In this document: in pieces, positions 1 to 5,006 of the stretch
Position numbering within the stretch: position 1 is the stretch's first letter
Layout: every line of letters starts with the position of its first letter
Source of the DNA: Streptococcaceae bacterium
Lineage (GTDB): Bacteria; Bacillota; Bacilli; Lactobacillales; Streptococcaceae
Assembly (NCBI GenBank): GCA_031285105.1
Contig: JAITWV010000296.1
Coordinates: forward strand, 1-12,194
Direction of reading: 5' to 3'
DNA length: 12,194 nt
Notes under the pieces: generated by a model
What the model saw: only the letters and a program-made list of their open reading frames with translations
What the model was told of the DNA's origin: nothing
The model's database searches: none
Translations under genes and position numbers: made by a program

Positions 1-591
1 GTCTTAAATCGCACGTATCATCGTGAGCATTTAGCACATGAGATTATTAACCAAATTTTATCTGACTTAACACACGCCTTTCATTCTTACCTTAGACGTT
101 TTCGTTTTCAAAAGCGGGATTTAGAGCGTGAATTAAGAAAGTCTGTTGAAAATGAATTGATTATTTCGATGATTGGGATGAATACGAGTTTAATTTACTT
201 TGAAGATGCCTTGCAGAATAATCGAGAAGTGTTAGAAGAATTGATTGAGTATTTAAAAGACAAAAATCAAGATGGCTTTGCTGATCGTATTTATGATACT
301 TTTGTCGAAACCGACCAGGCATTTTCTGAAACGCGTATTCAATTAAAGTTGCTAGAACATTTACGCGATTTATTTTCAAGTATTGTTTCCAATAACCTAA
401 ATACGATTATGAAAATTATGACGAGTGCAACGTTTGTATTAGGGATTCCAGCAGCAATAGCGGGCATTTATGGAATGAATGTACCAATTCCAGAGCAGAC
501 AAGTCGATTTGCGTTTTTTGGTATTTTATTTGGCACAGCGATTTTTTGTGGAATAGTTGTTTATGTATTGCGCAAGAAGAACATGTTGTAA
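1..591 (+). CDS. corA: CorA-family magnesium/divalent cation transporter, 5'-truncated (C-terminal 196 residues)
   Basis: The frame is open from base 1 to the TAA at 589-591, so the N-terminal cytoplasmic domain and the start are outside the window. The visible part begins in the long cytoplasmic helices (charged, helix-rich, roughly residues 1-130 of the fragment), followed by two membrane segments near the C-terminus: one in TIMKIMTSATFVLGIPAAIA and one in the stretch FAFFGILFGTAIFCGIVVYV. Directly after the first comes YGMNVPIP, carrying the Gly-Met-Asn signature that forms the selectivity mouth of CorA pores. CorA proteins are pentameric channels for Mg2+ (some for Co2+ or Ni2+) in the cytoplasmic membrane. 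The short basic tail RKKNML is typical. The internal ATG at 157 is not the start, because the frame runs on upstream with family-like sequence. Family assignment is firm; the ion carried is inferred. Confidence 0.9.
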   Translation, partial: VLNRTYHREHLAHEIINQILSDLTHAFHSYLRRFRFQKRDLERELRKSVENELIISMIGMNTSLIYFEDALQNNREVLEELIEYLKDKNQDGFADRIYDTFVETDQAFSETRIQLKLLEHLRDLFSSIVSNNLNTIMKIMTSATFVLGIPAAIAGIYGMNVPIPEQTSRFAFFGILFGTAIFCGIVVYVLRKKNML

Positions 592-630
592 TAGTTTCGT
601 TTTTCATGCAATACACTTTAGTAAAATATA

Positions 631-659
631 TTGCAAAAATACTTTATTCATGATAAGAT
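631..659 (+). promoter_or_regulatory. Promoter of rpmE2
   Basis: A -35 box TTGCAA (631-636), a 17-nt spacer and a -10 box TAAGAT (654-659) preceded by TG at 651-652 form an extended -10 sigma-A promoter. Transcription would start near 664-667, leaving a leader of about 55-60 nt before rpmE2. A 7-bp inverted repeat, TGCAATA (607-613) and TATTGCA (629-635), overlaps the -35 box and could be an operator, though no regulator can be named. I saw no Zur-type palindrome. Confidence 0.75.
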
Positions 660-723
660 GTCTAGGTTATTAACACAAAATAAACTATGATGGCTAAGCT
701 TTCATGGCAAAGGAGATCTCAAA

Positions 724-969
724 ATGAAACAAGATATTCATCCAACTTACCAACCTGTAGTATTTATGGATACAACTACTGGATTCAAATTCTTATCAGG
801 TTCAACTAGAAGCTCAAACGAAACTACTGAATGGGAAGATGGAAACACTTACCCAATGATCCGTGTTGAGATTACATCTGACTCTCATCCTTTCTACACA
901 GGACGTCAAAAATTCCAACAAGCAGACGGACGTATCGCTCGTTTCGAGAAAAAATACGGCAAGAAATAA
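724..969 (+). CDS. rpmE2: 50S ribosomal protein L31 type B
   Basis: This 81-residue protein is a component of the large ribosomal subunit, near the central protuberance and the bridge to the 30S subunit. It begins MKQDIHPTYQPVVFMD and contains FLSGST, EWEDGNTYP, SDSHPFYTG and RFEKKYG, which are characteristic of L31 type B. The zinc-binding CxxC pair of type A L31 is absent (no cysteine at all), so this is the C-minus paralogue that replaces the zinc form in many Firmicutes. The start is supported by AAGGAGA at 710-716, seven bases before the ATG. The gene is monocistronic, with its own promoter and terminator. In Bacillus the type B paralogue is induced by zinc shortage; here no second copy is visible and no Zur site was found, so it may simply be the main L31. 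Confidence 0.97.
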   Translation: MKQDIHPTYQPVVFMDTTTGFKFLSGSTRSSNETTEWEDGNTYPMIRVEITSDSHPFYTGRQKFQQADGRIARFEKKYGKK

Positions 970-983
970 TTTTTCTTACAGTC

Positions 984-1020
984 AAAAAACACCAGTCGAC
1001 TTTTCGATTGGTGTTTTTTT
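984..1020 (+). terminator. Rho-independent terminator of rpmE2, possibly shared with the convergent rhomboid gene
   Basis: The arms CACCAGTCGA (990-999) and TCGATTGGTG (1004-1013) pair around a CTTT loop with one G-U wobble. The A-run at 984-989 and the T-run at 1014-1020 flank the stem, so it can act in both directions; on the minus strand it has one A-C mismatch. The rhomboid gene ends at 1031, close enough to use it. Confidence 0.9.
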
Positions 1021-1030
1021 CAATGACTTG

Positions 1031-1729
1031 TTAAAAGAAATAGCCAAAATAAAGACAAATAAACGCAATTCCCACAAAACAAATCCCTGCAGCAACTCTT
1101 TGATGTAATTTATAACGATGCGTATTACCAGGAATCGCCACGACAATCCCAATTAACGCTCCACCAATTGCGCCACCAACATGTCCCATCATATCAACAC
1201 TTGGCATAAAGAGGTTCATAGCTAAATTTATGCCAATTAACATCATATATTGCCTAGATAATAATTGAATATATTTGTTTTCAGGAAAGAATAGTTTTAA
1301 AACCGCAAATCCTGCAAACATGCCAAAAAGAGACGTAGAAGCACCAGCTGAAACTGAACCACTGCTTAATGAAAAGGATAATATGTTTCCTAAAATACCA
1401 CTTAGCAAATAAACGATTAAAAAGCGCACATGTCCATAAGCTTCTTCCATTAGTCTACCCATGAAATAAAGAGTGAACATATTCATTAGAAAATGCGTCC
1501 AACCGATATGTAAAAAGATTGGTGTAATAAATCGCCACCATTGCCCTGCACGAACTAAAGGCGCCCACATTGCTCCCATGCGAATTAACATCATGCCTGA
1601 TTGTGAGTTGCCCCAACCGGTTAATGGTCCGATTACTTCCATATATAAAAAGACCAAAGTAGTCACAGCTAAAATGGCATAAACAGCCAGTGGTTCTTTC
1701 AAAAGTCGTTGTTTTTTATAATAGTTCAC
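1031..1729 (-). CDS. gluP: Rhomboid family intramembrane serine protease (GluP/YqgP-like)
   Basis: A 232-residue polytopic membrane protein. In order it shows a first membrane helix (about 15-35), the loop motif WWRFITP (64-70), HxxxHxxxN in HIGWTHFLMN (His74, His79, Asn83) in the second helix, the nucleophile motif GAST (Ser131) followed by LFGMFAGF, and the catalytic histidine in GHVGG (His183) with a glycine-rich helix behind it. Rhomboids cut single-pass membrane proteins within the bilayer using this Ser-His dyad. I chose the GTG at 1729-1727 as start: it has GGAG seven bases upstream and overlaps the stop of the upstream cyclo-ligase gene as GTGA. A longer frame to 1789 exists but would overlap that gene by 64 bases and adds a polar segment lacking similarity to the family. 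B. subtilis YqgP has an extra N-terminal cytosolic domain and is much longer; this one is the compact core form. The substrate is unknown. Confidence 0.93.
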   Translation of the reverse strand: MNYYKKQRLLKEPLAVYAILAVTTLVFLYMEVIGPLTGWGNSQSGMMLIRMGAMWAPLVRAGQWWRFITPIFLHIGWTHFLMNMFTLYFMGRLMEEAYGHVRFLIVYLLSGILGNILSFSLSSGSVSAGASTSLFGMFAGFAVLKLFFPENKYIQLLSRQYMMLIGINLAMNLFMPSVDMMGHVGGAIGGALIGIVVAIPGNTHRYKLHQRVAAGICFVGIAFICLYFGYFF

Positions 1730-2280
1730 AAAGTTACTCCATTCGTAATTATTTTGTCTACTGGCTGATCGAAAATTTCTGGTTGCCAATTTGAGTTCAA
1801 TTGAAAAGGAAAAGCTAAAGAAAGTGTTACTCCATGAAACTGTGCTAAATAAGCATCATAAAAACCTCCACCAAATCCAATGCGATACCCTTTTTGATGA
1901 AAAATTAGACCTGGAACAATCAATAAGTCAATTGAGTCAGGTGCGATTTTTTTTTCATTACCAATTGGTTCTAATAAGCCATACTTTGTTAGTTGTAGTG
2001 GCGCATTTTGTTCATATTGATAAAAATCCATTACAGGTTTCTTTTGAGTCTTTGGAATGACAATGGCTTTTCCTTCAGACCAAGCTTTTGTTATTATCGG
2101 CTTTGTATTGATTTCGATTTGTTGTGAGATTGTTAAACCAATTGTTTGAGCATTTTTCCATTCCGGTGAGGTAAATAGTTTTTGATGTAGCTTGTTTTCT
2201 AGCATTTGTTTAGCGGCTGGGTTTTCAGAAAGCTTTTGCAAATCAATGATTGTTTGTTTTCTTAATTTATCTTTTTTCAT
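1726..2280 (-). CDS. 5-formyltetrahydrofolate cyclo-ligase (MTHFS family)
   Basis: The 184-residue cytoplasmic enzyme converts 5-formyl-THF to 5,10-methenyl-THF using ATP, returning the storage folate to one-carbon metabolism. The basic N-terminus MKKDKLRKQ matches the family's ATP-binding lysine region. VIPKTQKKPVMDFYQY (74-89), LLIVPGLIFHQKGYRIG (119-135) and the glycine-rich GFGGGFYDAYL (135-145, family pattern GxGxGxYD) follow in the usual order, and PVDKIITNGV closes the protein. Length is normal. It is the first gene of a two-gene unit with the rhomboid protease; the equivalent pair yqgN-yqgP is adjacent in B. subtilis. No ribosome binding site is visible before the ATG, upstream in-frame extension is blocked by a TGA 13-15 nt before the ATG, and a -10-like box ends six bases before it, so translation may be leaderless. 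Confidence 0.93.
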   Translation of the reverse strand: MKKDKLRKQTIIDLQKLSENPAAKQMLENKLHQKLFTSPEWKNAQTIGLTISQQIEINTKPIITKAWSEGKAIVIPKTQKKPVMDFYQYEQNAPLQLTKYGLLEPIGNEKKIAPDSIDLLIVPGLIFHQKGYRIGFGGGFYDAYLAQFHGVTLSLAFPFQLNSNWQPEIFDQPVDKIITNGVTL

Positions 2281-2286
2281 GTTTTT

Positions 2287-2295
2287 ATTGTATCA
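2287..2295 (-). promoter_or_regulatory. Extended -10 promoter of the cyclo-ligase/rhomboid operon
   Basis: On the minus strand TGATACAAT (2295 to 2287) fits the extended -10 pattern TGnTAnAAT. No good -35 box lies 16-18 nt upstream, as is common for extended -10 promoters. A start site 6-8 bases downstream would fall on or next to the ATG at 2280. The box sits after the femX terminator, so the operon needs its own promoter. Confidence 0.55.
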
Positions 2296-2320
2296 CAAAG
2301 CGCTTGAGTAGACTTCATCA

Positions 2321-2368
2321 AAAGTAAAATCGCCAGAGCTATCTTTTAATGATAGTTTCTGACGATTT
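2321..2368 (-). terminator. Rho-independent terminator of femX
   Basis: Reading the minus strand, AAATCGTCAGA (2368-2358) pairs with TCTGGCGATTT (2337-2327) with one wobble, and CTATC/GATAG extends the stem inward across a small internal loop. The loop is ATTAAAA and the 3' flank TTACTTTT supplies a broken U-tract. It begins five bases past the femX stop and separates femX from the cyclo-ligase gene. Confidence 0.85.
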
Positions 2369-2372
2369 CTTC

Positions 2373-3584
2373 TTATTTTCTTTTTTTGATATTATAAGCC
2401 ACTTCGCTTACTTTATATAACAAAGGATTAATCGGTAAATTAAACTCACCAACAAATTCTTCAATACGGGGATTAAAGTTATTTTTAAACTGCAACAATC
2501 CATCATTTAGGCTATTTTCTAAACCACCCATATTAGAAGAAAGCGCGCCACGATTAAAAGTTTCTTGAATCGTTTCAAACCAAGTTAAATAAGCAGGCAT
2601 ATAGCGCTTGTAATTATCGTCTAAACCGGCATAAAGAATTTCACTCGTTTTACCAAAGACAATCGAAAGTGTTCCAGCAATCGTGACAATTTCGCCATTT
2701 TCTTCTAGTTTTTTACTTAATTCATTTACTTCACGAGTCAATGAAGTGCGCAATTCTTCAAGATTATGGCGTTTTTTGACTTGATTTTCTTTTAACTTAG
2801 CAAGTTGTGCTTCATTTTCATCAAAGCGTTTTTGGGTTGCTTCAAATAATTCTTTTAAATTCAATTGAGCAAGCATGATAAATGAGTCATCTGAATAGGT
2901 TTCTAGTAGTTTTTTATAATAATTACCAGCACCACCTGAGCGTAGTTTGACTTCTTTTCTTTCTTCGGTTAATTGCATCAAACGCACAAATTCTTCTAAT
3001 AACTCTAAACCACCGATTTTTGTTTGAACTCCTTTATTACGAGCAGTACGCAACATTTGACGTGTCTTTTTGCTTAAAATCTCTTCTGAAAATTCTTCTT
3101 GATAAACATTTGCTTGAAAACGTGGCTGAATGGTGTCATGCATGTCTTGACTTAAACCTTGCCAAGTCGCTCCAGCATCTTCAATTTGAGCGATTTTCAG
3201 TGCAGCATTCGGATTAATTTTTTGCTCTTCATGCAAATGAAAATCACGATAATGAATGGTTGGGTCAATTTTGGCAAAGACAGCATTGTGTTTACGACCT
3301 AATTTTTTCAATTCTTTCATGAAAAAACGCACCAATTCTTTATTATTATAATCCATAATCGGTCCTCTAGGTGTATAAAGAAGTTTAAAACCTAAAGGTA
3401 GCGGACGCAATAAAACTAAGGCTGAAGCCACTAATTTTTCTTCATTATAAACACCAACCAATTCATGAACCCAATTGTCTTTAATTTTCGCCCATGAAGA
3501 AGATTGCAATAAATTACCTAATTCATGACTTTTAACAAACTTGTCATGTTCTTTGGCTAGAATGTTTCTTTTAAATATATACAT
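2373..3584 (-). CDS. FemABX-family aminoacyltransferase for peptidoglycan branch (MurM/FemX/BppA type)
   Basis: A protein of about 403 residues. Family members take an amino acid from aminoacyl-tRNA and add it to the lysine side chain of lipid II, building the interpeptide bridge on the inner face of the membrane. Visible traits are the N-terminal GNAT-like half with LLQSSSWAKIKDNW and LLYTPRGPIMDY, the middle part with SKKTRQMLRTARNKGV, and a long charged coiled-coil arm (about residues 245-300) resembling the seryl-tRNA synthetase-like arm of FemA and MurM. The C-terminal half has LYAGLDDNYKRYMPAYLTWF, close to the usual YxGxxxxxxxxxxPxYLxxW pattern, then GALSSNMGGLENS and NNFNPRIEEFVGEF. 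The start is ambiguous: the ATG at 3584 gives the usual MYIFK beginning, with GGTGG five bases upstream; an in-frame ATG at 3596 adds four residues, with GAGG 14 bases away. Which residue it adds cannot be told from sequence alone. Confidence 0.92.
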   Translation of the reverse strand: MYIFKRNILAKEHDKFVKSHELGNLLQSSSWAKIKDNWVHELVGVYNEEKLVASALVLLRPLPLGFKLLYTPRGPIMDYNNKELVRFFMKELKKLGRKHNAVFAKIDPTIHYRDFHLHEEQKINPNAALKIAQIEDAGATWQGLSQDMHDTIQPRFQANVYQEEFSEEILSKKTRQMLRTARNKGVQTKIGGLELLEEFVRLMQLTEERKEVKLRSGGAGNYYKKLLETYSDDSFIMLAQLNLKELFEATQKRFDENEAQLAKLKENQVKKRHNLEELRTSLTREVNELSKKLEENGEIVTIAGTLSIVFGKTSEILYAGLDDNYKRYMPAYLTWFETIQETFNRGALSSNMGGLENSLNDGLLQFKNNFNPRIEEFVGEFNLPINPLLYKVSEVAYNIKKRK

Positions 3585-3617
3585 ATAAACCACCATAATT
3601 TTTTATTTAACCTCATT

Positions 3618-3646
3618 ATGATACTCTGAAAGAATTTATTCATCAA
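3618..3646 (-). promoter_or_regulatory. Promoter of femX
   Basis: On the minus strand TTGATG (3646-3641), a 17-nt spacer and TATCAT (3623-3618) make a good sigma-A promoter, with transcription starting about 20-25 bases before the femX start codons. It is divergent from the com promoter about 40 bases away. Confidence 0.7.
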
Positions 3647-3682
3647 GATTTTAGAAGAAATTTTAATCTTTTTCTTGGAAAT

Positions 3683-3708
3683 TTGATTTTTTTGCGTATT
3701 TATATAAT
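3683..3708 (+). promoter_or_regulatory. Promoter of the comEA operon
   Basis: A perfect -10 box TATAAT lies at 3703-3708. The best -35 candidate, TTGATT (3683-3688), is only 14 nt away, shorter than the optimum, so the promoter may be weak or need an activator. A run of seven T (3687-3693) sits between them. Transcription would start near 3715 and include the hairpin at 3721-3810 in a leader of about 160 nt. A second TATAAT (3824-3829), inside a repeat copy, has no -35 partner. Confidence 0.55.
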
Positions 3709-3740
3709 AGAAGGGTGAAACGAGCGTTTAGTCTTGAGTA
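3703..3740 (+). repeat. Upstream copy of a 38-bp direct repeat flanking the comEA leader hairpin
   Basis: It begins with the promoter -10 box TATAATAG and runs through GGGTGAAACGAGCGTTTA to TCTTGAGTA. It matches 3824-3861 at 35 of 38 positions, offset by 121 bp. Its right half forms the 5' arm of the hairpin at 3721-3810. Confidence 0.9.
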
Positions 3741-3810
3741 AATTTCTCAAAGTTGAGGTTCTTCGCTTGCGAAGGTTCTCAGTTTTGAAAATTTACCTCA
3801 AGACTGCTCG
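3721..3810 (+). promoter_or_regulatory. Large hairpin in the comEA 5' leader (structured RNA of unknown class)
   Basis: Pairing reads inward as CGAGC/GCTCG (5 bp), a GTTT bulge, AGTCTTGAG/CTCAAGACT (9 bp), TAAATTT/AAATTTA (7 bp, after a bulged C at 3796), TCAAA/TTTGA (after a bulged C at 3746), a G-U rich GTTGAG segment, a symmetric GTT/GTT internal loop and CTTCG/CGAAG closed by CTTG. Nearly the whole 90 nt is paired. There is no U-tract after it, so it is not an ordinary terminator. It lies between the com promoter and the comEA ribosome binding site, so it should be part of the com mRNA. It could be a cis-regulatory element, an RNA stabiliser, a processing site, or the body of a palindromic mobile repeat. 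Confidence 0.8.
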
Positions 3811-3823
3811 ATTGAACCTGGAC

Positions 3824-3861
3824 TATAATAGGAGGGTGAAACGAGCGTTTACTCTTGATTA
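3824..3861 (+). repeat. Downstream copy of the 38-bp direct repeat, next to the comEA ribosome binding site
   Basis: It shares TATAATAG, GGGTGAAACGAGCGTTTA and TCTTGA with the copy at 3703-3740, with three substitutions. It ends two bases before the comEA ribosome binding site. Its CGAGC and TCTTGA blocks could pair with the 3' arm of the leader hairpin in place of the upstream copy. Confidence 0.9.
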
Positions 3862-3877
3862 CGAGGAGGGTAAAATT

Positions 3878-4483
3878 ATGAATTGGATTCAAAGGAATAA
3901 AGTGTTACTAGTAGGAAATATTAGCATTTTATTATTGCTTATCGGCGGTGTTTGGTTTTTCAGTGACAATTCACAAAAGGCATCTGAGGAACAAGTAGAT
4001 ATTTTTCAGGCCAAGGAAGAAGAAGTTAGCACACAATCAACGGCTAGCAGTCAAATATATATTGATATTAAAGGGCAAGTTGCTAAACCGGGAATTTATG
4101 AAGGAAATGAGCAGATGCGGGTGAACGATATTATCAATTTAGCTGGTGGTTTTTTGGAGGGTGCAGATGCAAATAAAGTTAATTTATCACAAAAGTTGAC
4201 AGATCAAATGGTCATTTTTGTCCCAGCAATTGGCGATGAGACACCTGAATTGGAAATATCAACCGAAACTGAAAATAATAAGAAAGAAAAAGGAAAAGTA
4301 AATATTAATACGGCTGATGAAAGTGAATTACAAACATTGAGCGGTATTGGGCAAAAAAAGGCACAAGATATTATTTCATATCGGCAGGAAAATGGCAGTT
4401 TTAAATCAATTGAGGAATTAAAAAATGTTTCTGGATTTGGTGAAAAGACAGTTGAAAAATTAGCTGATTTTATTACAGTGTAA
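3878..4483 (+). CDS. comEA: Competence protein ComEA, membrane-anchored DNA receptor
   Basis: A 201-residue protein that binds incoming double-stranded DNA at the outer face of the membrane and hands it to the ComEC channel. It has a short basic N-terminus and one membrane anchor (about 8-28), a polar linker, an SLBB domain (about 60-116, IYIDIKGQVAKPGIY to MVIFVP), a second charged linker, and a C-terminal helix-hairpin-helix DNA-binding domain (about 139-201) starting KVNINTADESELQTL, with hairpins LSGIGQKKA (154-162) and VSGFGEKTV (184-192). I place the start at 3878, where AGGAGGG (3864-3870) stands seven bases before the ATG and the protein then begins right at the anchor. An open frame extends 48 codons upstream but covers the leader hairpin and is not credible coding. 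It is the first gene of comEA-comEB-comEC-holA and appears intact. Confidence 0.96.
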   Translation: MNWIQRNKVLLVGNISILLLLIGGVWFFSDNSQKASEEQVDIFQAKEEEVSTQSTASSQIYIDIKGQVAKPGIYEGNEQMRVNDIINLAGGFLEGADANKVNLSQKLTDQMVIFVPAIGDETPELEISTETENNKKEKGKVNINTADESELQTLSGIGQKKAQDIISYRQENGSFKSIEELKNVSGFGEKTVEKLADFITV

Positions 4484-4526
4484 TGGTAAAGTATAATTAA
4501 AATTATTTATGAAGGTGGATGAGTAG

Positions 4527-5006
4527 ATGACAATGGAAAATAAAACAATTGAAAGGATTCCATGGGACCAATATTTTATGGGACAAGCCAATCTTCTAGC
4601 ATTAAGGAGCACTTGTAAGCGATTAGCCGTGGGTGCTTTAATCGTCAGAGATTCTCGGGTAATCGCTGGTGGATATAATGGATCAGTTAAAGGTGAAACA
4701 CATTGTATTGACGAAGATTGCCTAGTAGTTGGTGGGCACTGTTTGCGAACAATTCACGCCGAAATGAATGCAATTTTACAATGTGCTAAATTTGGTGTTC
4801 CAACGCAAGGAGCAGAAATATATGTGACGCATTTTCCTTGTTTGTCTTGTATGAAGCAGATTTTACAAGCAGGGATTAAAAAAATTTACTATATGAAAGA
4901 TTATAAAAACGATGAATATGCACTACATCTAGTCGAAGTGACAGGTACGCAAGTTGAGCAAGTTCGTTTGGAGAAACGGTATTTTGCGGATTTAGTCTTT
5001 GAATGA
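4527..5006 (+). CDS. comEB: ComE operon protein 2, dCMP deaminase family
   Basis: This 159-residue zinc enzyme is related to deoxycytidylate deaminases, which convert dCMP to dUMP for dTMP synthesis. The active site is visible as HAE (His77, Glu79) in TIHAEMNAIL and PCLSC (Cys105, Cys108). Between 60 and 72 lie CIDEDC and GGHC, a Cys/His cluster that in phage-type dCMP deaminases can hold a second, structural zinc; AGGYNGS precedes it. The start at 4527 has GAAGGTGG (4511-4518) eight bases upstream; a second ATG at 4533 is less well spaced. The stop overlaps the comEC start as ATGA, implying translational coupling. In Bacillus the comEB product is dispensable for transformation, so its presence here may reflect nucleotide metabolism. 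A weak TATAAT at 4492-4497 in the 43-bp gap before the gene lacks a convincing -35 box. Confidence 0.95.
   Translation: MTMENKTIERIPWDQYFMGQANLLALRSTCKRLAVGALIVRDSRVIAGGYNGSVKGETHCIDEDCLVVGGHCLRTIHAEMNAILQCAKFGVPTQGAEIYVTHFPCLSCMKQILQAGIKKIYYMKDYKNDEYALHLVEVTGTQVEQVRLEKRYFADLVFE

Noticed and set aside
592..723. Zur operator controlling the zinc-free L31
   Set aside because: No TCGTAATnATTACGA-like palindrome is present in the gap.
3690..3700. A competence sigma factor (ComX) cin-box before comEA
   Set aside because: TGCGTATT matches TACGAATA at only 5 of 8 positions and a perfect sigma-A -10 box stands beside it.
3703..3861. CRISPR-like repeat pair, T-box or terminator-type attenuator before comEA
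   Set aside because: There are only two repeat copies, the intervening sequence is a hairpin rather than a spacer, no U-tract follows it, and I could not identify T-box landmarks.
3734..3877. A 48-codon in-frame extension upstream of comEA
   Set aside because: It covers the leader hairpin and the second repeat copy, has no usable ribosome binding site, and the ATG at 3878 has an excellent AGGAGGG and begins at the membrane anchor.
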